Source: Marinobacter salarius (lineage in GTDB: Bacteria; Pseudomonadota; Gammaproteobacteria; Pseudomonadales; Oleiphilaceae). Taken from it: a stretch of 64,000 nucleotides of DNA. Numbering within the stretch: the first letter of the stretch is position 1; the number at the start of each line of letters is the position of its first letter. The DNA is taken from the NCBI RefSeq assembly GCF_032922745.1, contig NZ_CP136693.1:310001-374000 (forward strand), read 5' to 3'. The position numbers and the translations under genes were made by a program. The notes beneath the pieces are model-generated. The model saw only the letters and a list, made by a program, of their open reading frames with translations, was not told the origin of the DNA and did not search any database. This document shows positions 36,462 through 45,382 of this stretch, piece by piece.

Positions 36462-37111
36462 ACCGATGTATCCACTCGGTTTTCAGCGACAACCAGCCTC
36501 GGCTCGCCACCAACGTCGATGGCAAATACGCTGAATACCTTGCCGCGCTGCAGATTGACTTCACTGGTGGTTGCCAGCGCCTTGTTGCTTTGGAAAGCGC
36601 CCAGCGCAATGCTGACGGCGTTGATTTCGCGATTGGCCACATCAAGGGAGCCCACTGCATCAATCACGGCTACCTTGCCGTCGGACGTCTTCAGAGTGAC
36701 CCCGCTATTGCTGGTCAGGTTGTAGAATGAAAGCAGTGCCTTGCGAGGGTTGTCGAAGGCGACATCCTTCATCACTTTCATCTCACCGGAATCCAGTACA
36801 ACCACGGTGTAGAACTCGTTCTTTTTCATGTTGACGGACGTCTTCTGACCGGCAACGTCCACCTGATAGTTACCCTCAGAAAGGTAAATGTAGGGGCTCG
36901 CCTCCAACGGCGATACTTCCTTGATCACCTTGTCGCCCACAGAGGCGCGAGCAATGGCGCCGCTGGCATCCGCGTTCACCACGCGAATGAAGGCCGCCCC
37001 GTCCGGTGCCTCTGCGGCATAAAGCGCGTCCTCGCCGGCCTGGGCCATGTTCATGGAGACCAGCAAACTGCTGATCAGGGCAAAAAAAGCGGTATGCATC
37101 AGTGCTCTCAT
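36458..37111 (-). CDS. algF: Alginate O-acetylation protein AlgF
   Basis: About 217 residues with a signal peptide (MRALMHTAFFALISSLLVSM, cleavage near AQAGE). The mature part (LYAAEAPDGAAFIRVVNADA, EVSPLEASPYIYLSEGNYQV) is characteristic of AlgF, a periplasmic protein needed for acetylation with AlgI, AlgJ and AlgX. Candidate starts are 37120, 37117 and 37111; ATG 37111 is best spaced from TGAGG. Confidence 0.9.
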   Translation of the reverse strand: MRALMHTAFFALISSLLVSMNMAQAGEDALYAAEAPDGAAFIRVVNADASGAIARASVGDKVIKEVSPLEASPYIYLSEGNYQVDVAGQKTSVNMKKNEFYTVVVLDSGEMKVMKDVAFDNPRKALLSFYNLTSNSGVTLKTSDGKVAVIDAVGSLDVANREINAVSIALGAFQSNKALATTSEVNLQRGKVFSVFAIDVGGEPRLVVAENRVDTSV

Positions 37112-37122
37112 TTTCATCATCC

Positions 37123-38274
37123 TCAGGGGTTGGTTTCAGAACGGCTATCCGCTTGCGCGGTCAGCGTGTTATCAGCCCGGCGGAACCAAGCCTGGGCCTG
37201 TTCGGACTCCAGTGGCTGTGCCAGGTAACGCTCGGGAAATTCCCAGATCACCAATTGCGGCGGTTGATCCCGGAAATCGGAAGAGTTCAGGTAATCGATC
37301 ATTGGTACGATAGGGCCGTCGCCTTCTTCGGCCACGTTGATCAGGTCCTGCCCCAGGTGCTTTCGCAAGGCGCCGGGGAAATCCCACTGTTCATTGGCGC
37401 TGTAACTTGTGCCAACCAGAACGGTGTTGGTGACGTCATCGCCAAACAGGGCGCTGGCGTTCGCATGGCCGTCGTTCTGGGCGCGCGTCGTTCTCGGTTC
37501 CAGTTGGTCAGGTGCAGGACCGAAGTCGGTAAACGCTGGCTCCACTGGAATGTAATTGAGCAGGTCACCACGGTGCTGGACCGGTTGGCCAATGGATGTC
37601 ACAAAGCTCTGCTCGCCCCAGGACAGGCCATTGAAGCGATCGCGGATGAACTCGGCAGCGCCTTTCGCGTAGAGGTTTGCGCCGTTCGGCGACCAGTGGG
37701 TGTCAGTTCTCAGGAACACCGATTCTCCATGACGTGTCGCCTGCTCCAACAACGGTTTCAGCTCCGGCGCGGGAATGCCCGCTGTCGCCAGTGACTGCTG
37801 GAACCGGTCGTACAGTGACATCATCGTCGGTTCGGGCTTCGTACTGCCCAGCATGTCCGAATGGATTCGGGCCTTGGCGGGCACCACCAGCACAACCAGC
37901 GGAACGCCCTCGGCCAACAGATAGTCGGCGACGCGCTGTACACGACTCAGGTTGCGATCGACCACCTCGCCGTCACGGCTGGCCGGGTAGATTTCCTCAT
38001 CGGTAAACAGCCACTCGTCTTGTCCCACGACAACGCCTTTCCGGCCCTCGTCAAAGAGCGTGTAGTTGATCGCGGCCCAGAGATTGGTTCCCAGATCCTT
38101 CGCCGGGAACTGATCGTCGTAATGGCTCTCCAGGTTGCGGGCCAACTCACCGTTGACCGGGCTCAGCCCCGTTTCAGCCTGATAGCCCAGCAAGGGCCGC
38201 AAGGACAGCACACCCAGCCCCAGAACCAGCGCGATGAAGAGAACAGCTGTGATTCGTGCAGACGTTTTAGTCAT
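37123..38274 (-). CDS. algJ: Alginate O-acetyltransferase AlgJ
   Basis: 383-residue protein with one N-terminal membrane anchor (ITAVLFIALVLGLGVL) and a periplasmic SGNH-like domain. Visible elements are QDEWLFTDEEIYP, Asp191/His193 in RTDTHWSPNGA, and the serine motif VLVGTSYSANE. It passes acetyl groups on from AlgI. ATG 38274 is preferred; GTG 38283 is in frame but sits against the GAGG. The stop lies 2 bases from algF's first possible ATG. Confidence 0.92.
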   Translation of the reverse strand: MTKTSARITAVLFIALVLGLGVLSLRPLLGYQAETGLSPVNGELARNLESHYDDQFPAKDLGTNLWAAINYTLFDEGRKGVVVGQDEWLFTDEEIYPASRDGEVVDRNLSRVQRVADYLLAEGVPLVVLVVPAKARIHSDMLGSTKPEPTMMSLYDRFQQSLATAGIPAPELKPLLEQATRHGESVFLRTDTHWSPNGANLYAKGAAEFIRDRFNGLSWGEQSFVTSIGQPVQHRGDLLNYIPVEPAFTDFGPAPDQLEPRTTRAQNDGHANASALFGDDVTNTVLVGTSYSANEQWDFPGALRKHLGQDLINVAEEGDGPIVPMIDYLNSSDFRDQPPQLVIWEFPERYLAQPLESEQAQAWFRRADNTLTAQADSRSETNP

Positions 38275-38285
38275 CAAATCCACCC

Positions 38286-39704
38286 TCAGAACTGGAAGTA
38301 CAGGAACGGTGAGAAACTCTCAGCGGACAGTTTCAACACGGCGAGCGCAAACACCGGAACCAGCAACGGCGCAGCGGCGGACCGCCAGCCGGACAGGATA
38401 GGGCCAACGTCGCGATGCCCGAGCCGATCCTTCAGCCCCATCATCGCGATCACTGCGAAAGCCAACACCAGGATCGCCAGATTCAGGTCCCGGATGCCCT
38501 GGACAAAGACATCACTCAGGCCGGCACCGTCGAAACTGAACATCGCACCGTAGAAGCCGAAGGCCTCGGTGAGCGTGCTGGCCCTGAAGGTGACCCAGCC
38601 CAGCATCACGAACAGGAAGGTCAGCGCCCACCGGAAAAACCGGAACCCGGACGGGCTGCCCGACACACCCAGCGCCCTTTCCACTGACAGCAACAGACCG
38701 TGCCAGGCACCCCACAACAGGAACGTCCAGTTGGCGCCGTGCCAGAGGCCACCGAGCAACATGGTGAGCAGCAGGTTGCGATAGGTTTTGACAGTACTGT
38801 TGCGGTTGCCGCCCAGGGGGATGTACAGGTAATCCCGCAGCCAGGTGGACAGGCTGATGTGCCAACGACGCCAGAACTCGGTAATGCTCTGGCTGATGTA
38901 GGGCTGGTTGAAGTTCTCATTAAACCGGAAGCCCATCATCAGACCCAGGCCGATGGCCATATCGGAGTAGCCGGAAAAGTCGAAGTACAACTGCGCGGTG
39001 TACGCCAGGATGCCCAGCCAGGCATCCGCCGTACTGGGGTCAGACAACGCAAAGGCACTGTCCGCCAGCGGCGCTATCGAGTCGGCGATAAAGACTTTCT
39101 TGATGAAGCCCTGCATGAACCTGAACGCGCCCTCACCGAACTTTTCCATGGTATGGGTGCGGTAGGTGAACTGATCCGCCAGGTCCTTGTAACGCAGCAC
39201 CGGCCCGGCAATAAGCTGGGGGAACAACGCAATGAAAGCCGCGAAATCAATAAACCGCCGGGTCGGTTCCGTATCCCCTCGATAGACATCCACCACGTAG
39301 GAAATGGCCTGGAAGATGTAGAAGGAAATGCCGATGGGCAGGATGATATTCGCCAGTTCCAGCGGCTGACTGCCGGCGCTGACCAGCAGGTTGTTCAAGC
39401 TGTCGACACCAAAGTTGGCGTACTTGAAGTAGCCGAGCGTCGCCAGGTCACCACCAACACCAATGGCAACCCACTTGCGGGCATTCGCGGTGCCAATGCC
39501 GGCGCGGTGTATTGCCAGACCGATGAAATAGTTCCAGAAGGTCACGGCCACGAACAGCAACAGGAAATCCACCCGCCACCAGGCATAGAAGGCGTAGCTG
39601 CCGATCAGGATAACCAGTGAGCGGTGCCTGAACGGTGTCAGGTAATACAACCCCAGAAAGGCGGGCAGGAACAGAAACAGGAAGATATTGGATGAAAAAA
39701 CCAT
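38286..39704 (-). CDS. algI: Membrane-bound O-acyltransferase AlgI
   Basis: 472-residue MBOAT protein with about ten hydrophobic helices. Active-site region GGLWHGANWTFLLWGAWHG contains the conserved histidine; FRFNENFNQPYISQSITEFW and HISLSTWLRDYLYIPLGGNR are the family core. Brings acetyl groups across the inner membrane for AlgJ/AlgX. ATG 39704 has GGAGAA upstream, and follows algG directly. Confidence 0.94.
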   Translation of the reverse strand: MVFSSNIFLFLFLPAFLGLYYLTPFRHRSLVILIGSYAFYAWWRVDFLLLFVAVTFWNYFIGLAIHRAGIGTANARKWVAIGVGGDLATLGYFKYANFGVDSLNNLLVSAGSQPLELANIILPIGISFYIFQAISYVVDVYRGDTEPTRRFIDFAAFIALFPQLIAGPVLRYKDLADQFTYRTHTMEKFGEGAFRFMQGFIKKVFIADSIAPLADSAFALSDPSTADAWLGILAYTAQLYFDFSGYSDMAIGLGLMMGFRFNENFNQPYISQSITEFWRRWHISLSTWLRDYLYIPLGGNRNSTVKTYRNLLLTMLLGGLWHGANWTFLLWGAWHGLLLSVERALGVSGSPSGFRFFRWALTFLFVMLGWVTFRASTLTEAFGFYGAMFSFDGAGLSDVFVQGIRDLNLAILVLAFAVIAMMGLKDRLGHRDVGPILSGWRSAAAPLLVPVFALAVLKLSAESFSPFLYFQF

Positions 39705-39705
39705 G

Positions 39706-41298
39706 TCAGTTCTCCGCCTGCGTAACCTGGCCCGACACCACAGCCTTGGGCTCTATGAATACTGCACGCCCCTGGTTCCGTAGTGCGTCAAAAATCTGCA
39801 TCTGGTATTTGCCAAGCACACCCTCGAAGTGGATCCCCACGTCTGACCTGGGGAATCGCATTCCAACGTCATAAATTGCGATGTAAGCAGGGTTGTCGGT
39901 CGACAGGGGACCGCTGGCGTTGGAGGCTAGTTCGCCGCCCACCACGTTCATCGACACCTCGTAGGAGTAGAAGTCTTCTTTGAAATTACGGTCGGTGGCG
40001 GACAGGTCTTTCAACTGGCCATAAATACCCCAGGTACCGTTGAGCACCGCAACGTTGTGGTAGACATTCACATTGCTGCTGTTTCTGACCCGGATGCCAT
40101 TGCGCAGATTGTTCATCAACCGGTTGCCCCAGAGCAGGTTGTCCGGCGACTCGTAGAGCCCGATTCCGTCACCCTGGTTGTCATAGGAAACGTTATTGGC
40201 CACCACGTTGTTGCTGCTCTGGCGGTCCAGCACGATGCCGGATAGCCCGTTGTCATAGCTACGGTTGCCAACAATCCAGCTGTTATTTACCTCGCGGGAG
40301 ATGATGATGCCGTGCTTCTCACGGGTGCCATAAACCTCGTTGTTGGCAATCAGCAGTCGGCTGGAGTAGTCATGAGGGTCGATGCCGTAAACAACGTTAT
40401 TGCGATAGACGTTATCGACGATGGCAACGTCTTCCGCCTCATAGCAGTAGAACCCGTAGTAGAGATCCTCGAAGGTGGATTCCACCAGCCAGGCATGGGG
40501 CGCGCTGCGCTGCAGGCGGGCGTTGTCGTACTCGGAATACTGGGCCACCGTGAAGCCGTAGGATTTACTCTGGAGATAACCCAGATTTGCCATGGTGGTG
40601 CCGAGAATAAAGTTCTCGCTACCGCCCCAGCCCACATAGAACGGGCGGAAGTTGCCTTTCTTCTGGAACGTGGCCGGGCCATTGGCCTCCTCGCGCCACC
40701 CAATAATCTTGCTGTCAATGGCAAACAACCAGCCGTCGTTGGCAATAAACGAACCACGCTCCTCCGACAGCCGCAGAGTCTCGTCGCGCAGAACCAGGGT
40801 GGCCTCTTGTTTGACCGCCAGCGGCAAACGAATGATGTAAGTACCATCGCCGACCTGTTCCATGTAGCGACGATCATTCACCTGCCGATAGACATCCTCC
40901 AGCGTCACCTTCCCGCTGTTAACCATAATCGCCTGGGGGTGTGAAAACTGACGGATCACCCACTCGCGCGCCCGCCCTTCGTCCACGAAATCCCCCAGTG
41001 CACTGACCCCGCCCATACGTTCCACCGTTACATTCGGCGCGGAATCCTGCCGACCGGCAAGCTTTGCCTCGATGGCGTCACGGCTATAAGCCGACACATC
41101 GGGCAGTTCCGGCTCCGGCAAGTACAGTTCCTCACCGGGCTTTATCTCGATGTCGTAGTCTTCCATCAGGGGCGCAATCGCCGGCGGTGGGGTCGCCGTT
41201 CTGCCAGCGCCAGCATTGCCTGCGGCGACACCCTGCACAGGCAGTGTCAGTGTGGTGATCAGCAGGCTCAGGACCCACATGCTTTCTCGGGCTATCAT
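39706..41298 (-). CDS. algG: Mannuronan C5-epimerase AlgG
   Basis: 530 residues with a signal peptide (SMWVLSLLITTLTLPVQGVA). The mature protein is a right-handed beta-helix (repeated N-x-V/I-x-N-N turns from residue ~285 on) with the catalytic DPHD motif at residues 307-310. It converts mannuronate to guluronate in the nascent periplasmic polymer and belongs to the export scaffold with AlgK and AlgX. ATG 41298 has GAGGAG upstream. Confidence 0.94.
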   Translation of the reverse strand: MIARESMWVLSLLITTLTLPVQGVAAGNAGAGRTATPPPAIAPLMEDYDIEIKPGEELYLPEPELPDVSAYSRDAIEAKLAGRQDSAPNVTVERMGGVSALGDFVDEGRAREWVIRQFSHPQAIMVNSGKVTLEDVYRQVNDRRYMEQVGDGTYIIRLPLAVKQEATLVLRDETLRLSEERGSFIANDGWLFAIDSKIIGWREEANGPATFQKKGNFRPFYVGWGGSENFILGTTMANLGYLQSKSYGFTVAQYSEYDNARLQRSAPHAWLVESTFEDLYYGFYCYEAEDVAIVDNVYRNNVVYGIDPHDYSSRLLIANNEVYGTREKHGIIISREVNNSWIVGNRSYDNGLSGIVLDRQSSNNVVANNVSYDNQGDGIGLYESPDNLLWGNRLMNNLRNGIRVRNSSNVNVYHNVAVLNGTWGIYGQLKDLSATDRNFKEDFYSYEVSMNVVGGELASNASGPLSTDNPAYIAIYDVGMRFPRSDVGIHFEGVLGKYQMQIFDALRNQGRAVFIEPKAVVSGQVTQAEN

Positions 41299-41307
41299 GA
41301 GCTCTCC

Positions 41308-42741
41308 TCAGAACCGCTTCGAAACATCCACAACCACCCGATGCCTGGCATCAGCATCGTCACCATAGGCATCACCCGGCATGAAAACGCCGCCACGGAA
41401 ACGCACATCAAACGCCGCCCAGGACGTTGAAGCACTGTCGCCGTAGTAGCCCAGCACCAGGTCCACCGACTGCCCGAGATCGTCACTGCTGCCGGTAAAA
41501 CCGGGCTCGACCAGGTCGGAGCGCACGGTGCCGTTTTCATCACTCAGCCAGTAACGGTGATACAGCAGGTTGGCGTCCCAGGTGTCGCGGTCAGATAGCG
41601 CAGTATAGAGCGTGAACACCTTTAAGTTGGTCCATTCGGGCTGAATGGCCTCGCCAAAACGCTGAACCTGGGAACGGGTGCCGGTAAACCGTGAGCGGTT
41701 GCTTTCCAGGCTGGTTTGCCGGAAGGCGTCACTTTCGCCCGGCCCACCGCCACCGGACGCAACGGCACCGTGAGCACCGACAACCCAGCGGGGCGTATCC
41801 AGCAGTTGGGCACGCGCGCCCAGGTCCGCCGCCCAACCGGAGACATCGCGTTCACGATCACTGAAGCCACTGGGCGCACTGGGGTCTGTACCGATCACAG
41901 TGTCCGTACCATTCACTGCCGCAACCGATGCGAAATACTGAAACGCATCGTGGGAGTGCCAATCGAAATAACTTCGGTCCGCCTGGATGGCCGTCCAGGT
42001 CAGCGAATCGGTAAAGCTGTCATCCAGGGTCTGCCCTCGCGCCGCATACTCGTCAGCCTGACTGCCATAACCCTGCCCATGCGTGGCCAGAAAACCCAGA
42101 TAGTGCCCTTTCCGCCATTGCCAGCGCGTGTGGACAAACATGCGAGCGATGTCTTGCTCATAACCCTGAAGTTCGTTGGTGTCGGTTCGCAACTCAGCGA
42201 ACTTCTGGGCAACACCCACCGTGGCGTCAAGCAGCGATGTATTGAAGATCCAGCGTGTGAGGGTAATGTCGTCGTCCCACCATATACCGCTGTTTTCCTT
42301 AAGCCGCTCACGGCCAAAGCGAATCGACTCGCCGGGATAGTCACTCAGGCCGTTGTAATCCAGCCAGGCCTCACGGAGCGCAAAAAAGCCATCGGTCGTG
42401 GTGCCGCCGATTTCGTCGCTGACGTCTACCTGACCGGTTGCGCCAAACGCCTGCAGGCGCAGTTTTGAGCGCCAGTGAGGTGACAATTGCCAGACCCACT
42501 CGGGCTTGATGTCGAGGCCGGCTTCGTTGGATTTGGTCTCGCCATTGGAGCCCAGTCCAAGGCGCCGGTCGCCTTCGCTGATAAAACTGAGCTTGGACTT
42601 TATGTTCTGTTCAACCAGCCGCGGATAACTCTGGTTCGCCTCGTCTGTAGACTGAGCTACAGCGGGCGCTACGCCGAGTGATGCCAGGCAACTGACAGAG
42701 AGTGCGAGGCGAGTTAATCGATAGTTCGTTATAAGCTGCAT
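41308..42741 (-). CDS. algE: Outer-membrane alginate exporter AlgE
   Basis: 477 residues: signal peptide (RLALSVSCLASLGVAPAVAQ), then an 18-strand-type beta-barrel with many alternating aromatic strands (AWLDYNGLSDYPGESIRFGR, NSGIWWDDDITLTRW) and a C-terminal phenylalanine (VVVDVSKRF) as in outer-membrane proteins. AlgE forms the selective alginate channel. A strong AAGGAGGA precedes ATG 42741, 5 bases after algK. Confidence 0.92.
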   Translation of the reverse strand: MQLITNYRLTRLALSVSCLASLGVAPAVAQSTDEANQSYPRLVEQNIKSKLSFISEGDRRLGLGSNGETKSNEAGLDIKPEWVWQLSPHWRSKLRLQAFGATGQVDVSDEIGGTTTDGFFALREAWLDYNGLSDYPGESIRFGRERLKENSGIWWDDDITLTRWIFNTSLLDATVGVAQKFAELRTDTNELQGYEQDIARMFVHTRWQWRKGHYLGFLATHGQGYGSQADEYAARGQTLDDSFTDSLTWTAIQADRSYFDWHSHDAFQYFASVAAVNGTDTVIGTDPSAPSGFSDRERDVSGWAADLGARAQLLDTPRWVVGAHGAVASGGGGPGESDAFRQTSLESNRSRFTGTRSQVQRFGEAIQPEWTNLKVFTLYTALSDRDTWDANLLYHRYWLSDENGTVRSDLVEPGFTGSSDDLGQSVDLVLGYYGDSASTSWAAFDVRFRGGVFMPGDAYGDDADARHRVVVDVSKRF

Positions 42742-42746
42742 TGAGC

Positions 42747-44123
42747 TTATCCTCCTTGTTTTGTGGTCGTTGCCGGGCCTGAAGTGCCTCCGGCGATCAT
42801 CTGTCGCCGCGCGGCACGTTCCTGCCTGTACAGGGCCTCAGCTCTCTTTTCGGTGTGTTCTGGTAGCGACAGAACCATATCCACCATCAGTTCTTTGGCA
42901 CGCTCAACGCCGCCCTCCACTGCCAGCAACGCGAAACTCCAGGCATAAACACGGTTCACCTCGATGCCTTTTGCTTCCCAGTAAAGCTCGGCAAGGGCGT
43001 AATCCGCCTTTGGAAAGCCTCGGCGTGCCGCCGTCAGAAGATGCTGCTTGGCCTTTTCGGGATCTGGCTCCCCGAGATAGCCACGCTTGTAGATGCGCCC
43101 GAGCAGGTATTCCGCCGAGGGGTATTTTTCACGCGCTTCCATGGCGTACTCGATCGCCTTCTTCGGATCGGTCGGCACAATGCGGCCTCGCTCATAGGCC
43201 CGGGCCAGTGACAGCGACGCCTTCAGGTCACCGTTGGCTCGCGCCTCCCGAAGCATCTCGATAACGACCTCCGGTTCAGCGAGGTAGTTGTTCTCCATGA
43301 TCAACTTGGCGCGCGCCGTCAGGGCGGGCACGTAGTCGGGCGTCAACATCTGGTAGAGTTCGTTGGTGGCAGCCACCTGTTTTTGCGGGGTTTCGTCGTC
43401 CGACAACCACCGCGCGAACAGGTACAGATCGCGATCTTCAATACTGCCCTGCTCCCAGGCCTGCTTGGCCCGGTCAACAAGTGCCTTCAGATCCTCACTC
43501 CGGCCGTCAACCAGATACACTCTGGCGAGCAGTTGGAAGCATTCGGGCTGGGCCTCGGCAATGGGCGCACACAGGCCTTCAATCTCGTCCGTATGATTCT
43601 CGAACTGGCCGGTCAGCAGGTAGTAACGGGCCAGCGCCACGTCGCCTTTCGGATCTCCGGCGGCGCGGGCCTGCTGAATCAGCTCAAGCGGTTTGCCGTT
43701 GGGGAACTCCCGGGGAAAATGGATGTACAGGTTGATCAACGGGATCAACGCCGTCTTATCACCTTCCGCAAGCGCTTTGCGCAGGTAACGGGCGCCATTG
43801 GCCCGCTGCTCCGGGGTTTCCCCTTCCCGCGCATTCATCTTGCCTATCCGGATAGCAGCTCGTTCACTACCCTGCTCCGCGGCCTTCCTGTACCAATCCA
43901 GCGCCTTCTGGCGTGCTTCCGGTGTGTCCTGCGCACCATAAAGATCCCCCAGCTCCACCTGGGCGTCCGCCAGGCCAAACTTCGCCAGCTTTTCCAACTG
44001 CGCCCGGGCCTCCTGAACGTCACCTTCGGCAGCAGCGTTCTCAGCCCGCTGAATGTCGGGCAGGTTGCCGCAACCAGACAGCACCAGAGTGAACAGACCG
44101 GCAATGCACGCTACTCGCTTCAT
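42747..44123 (-). CDS. algK: Alginate export lipoprotein AlgK
   Basis: About 458 residues. Lipoprotein signal peptide with lipobox LVLSGCGN. The mature part is built of Sel1/TPR-like helix pairs (AQVELGDLYGAQDTPEARQK, AAIRIGKMNARE, ASLSLARAYERG, AEYLLGRIYKRG), as in AlgK. It anchors the trans-envelope complex and helps AlgE localise. ATG 44123 is preferred over the TTG at 44141, which overlaps the alg44 stop. Confidence 0.92.
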   Translation of the reverse strand: MKRVACIAGLFTLVLSGCGNLPDIQRAENAAAEGDVQEARAQLEKLAKFGLADAQVELGDLYGAQDTPEARQKALDWYRKAAEQGSERAAIRIGKMNAREGETPEQRANGARYLRKALAEGDKTALIPLINLYIHFPREFPNGKPLELIQQARAAGDPKGDVALARYYLLTGQFENHTDEIEGLCAPIAEAQPECFQLLARVYLVDGRSEDLKALVDRAKQAWEQGSIEDRDLYLFARWLSDDETPQKQVAATNELYQMLTPDYVPALTARAKLIMENNYLAEPEVVIEMLREARANGDLKASLSLARAYERGRIVPTDPKKAIEYAMEAREKYPSAEYLLGRIYKRGYLGEPDPEKAKQHLLTAARRGFPKADYALAELYWEAKGIEVNRVYAWSFALLAVEGGVERAKELMVDMVLSLPEHTEKRAEALYRQERAARRQMIAGGTSGPATTTKQGG

Positions 44124-44137
44124 GCTCCGCAACTCCC

Positions 44138-45319
44138 TCAACCTTCCGAAAACCGTTCAACAACCTTCTGCAGGCTCGGCATCCGGAACTGGTCGACCGT
44201 GACACCAATGGGGCGTCCGATTGCTTCAATCGGCAGCGGTTCGGCGGATTCGATAGACGCACTGATAACGTCGACCAGCCCGCCCTGAGCCTGGGAGTTC
44301 ACATACAGCGACGTAATGTGCCCGGTCTGTTCCTTGCCGTTGGGGAGCCGCAATATCACCTGCTGCCCTTCTTCGAGCTTTTCACCCTGGTTAAACGGGA
44401 AGTTGGCAACAACGTGGGCGGACGAGTCCATCGGCGCCATAACCGCAAGCTGCTCACCCTTGCTCATGTACTGGTCTTCAGCCGGCCTCATGTTCACCAC
44501 CTTGCAGTCACAGGGGCTGGTGATCGTTCCCCGAACCCGCTGGTCCAACAGCTCTTCGATCTGGCCGACGCTGTAGTTGCCCTCTCCAACCAGGTCATTC
44601 ACATAAGACATCATGGGCGCGTCAAAAGTAGCGATAGCCTGGCCCGCCTTAACCTCCTGCCCAGGCTTGACCAGCGTTGTGACCTTTGCGTCTTTGGGAA
44701 TCCGCAGGGGAATCTGCTCCGACGCCACCATGGCGGACTCCGCCTTGGTTACGAAGTAGATGTCCCACAGCTCGGAGACCACAAAGCTGATCGCAAACAG
44801 ACCTATCAACATCACGATCAGGCTTCCGACCATCGCGCGAAGCTTGCCGAAGAATCCAAGGTCATTGCTGCCCTTGCCTTTGCGGGCCTTGGTGAAGTTT
44901 TCGCGGGACAGCGTGTTGAGCACATCGCCGGCGGAAACCACTTCACCGCTGAGGAATGCGGTAATGAGGTATCTCAGGGCAGAAACCTCCCGGGCTCCCA
45001 GATCCTGAAACTCACACCCACAGCGATCATTCATCGAATCGAAACTGCGCGGGACAAAGTTCACGTCAATGGCAAGATCAAAGCCGTCAACCTTGAACAC
45101 CAGGCGACCCTTGTAGACCCGGCCCTGACGAAACGACTCCAGGCCCGTGTTGACACTGAACCCACCGGCCGAAAGATCGGCCACCGGAAAGTTGTGGGTT
45201 GAGCCACCAAGGTTTACAAACAGCTTGGCCGGAATTCTTACCCGGGCATACTGTCGCTGTGCCTCGGATTCATGGACAAACTGCGGTTCAATATCTGCCC
45301 TACTTGCTGCCATATTCAT
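44138..45319 (-). CDS. alg44: c-di-GMP-binding alginate copolymerase subunit Alg44
   Basis: 393 residues. N-terminal PilZ domain with RQYAR (Arg22-x3-Arg26) and DLSAGG (Asp48, Ser50, Gly53), the c-di-GMP ligands; one transmembrane helix (LIVMLIGLFAISFVVS, about residues 176-195); and a periplasmic membrane-fusion-like domain (LVKPGQEVKAGQAIATFDAP). It activates Alg8 on c-di-GMP binding. ATG 45319 has AAGGA 8 bases upstream; the open frame extends to 45346. Confidence 0.93.
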   Translation of the reverse strand: MNMAASRADIEPQFVHESEAQRQYARVRIPAKLFVNLGGSTHNFPVADLSAGGFSVNTGLESFRQGRVYKGRLVFKVDGFDLAIDVNFVPRSFDSMNDRCGCEFQDLGAREVSALRYLITAFLSGEVVSAGDVLNTLSRENFTKARKGKGSNDLGFFGKLRAMVGSLIVMLIGLFAISFVVSELWDIYFVTKAESAMVASEQIPLRIPKDAKVTTLVKPGQEVKAGQAIATFDAPMMSYVNDLVGEGNYSVGQIEELLDQRVRGTITSPCDCKVVNMRPAEDQYMSKGEQLAVMAPMDSSAHVVANFPFNQGEKLEEGQQVILRLPNGKEQTGHITSLYVNSQAQGGLVDVISASIESAEPLPIEAIGRPIGVTVDQFRMPSLQKVVERFSEG

Positions 45320-45382
45320 TGCTTTGATCCTTGTGTGTTGTCCCAACGATGATTGGTGTACATAAGAAAAACTCCCCTTGCG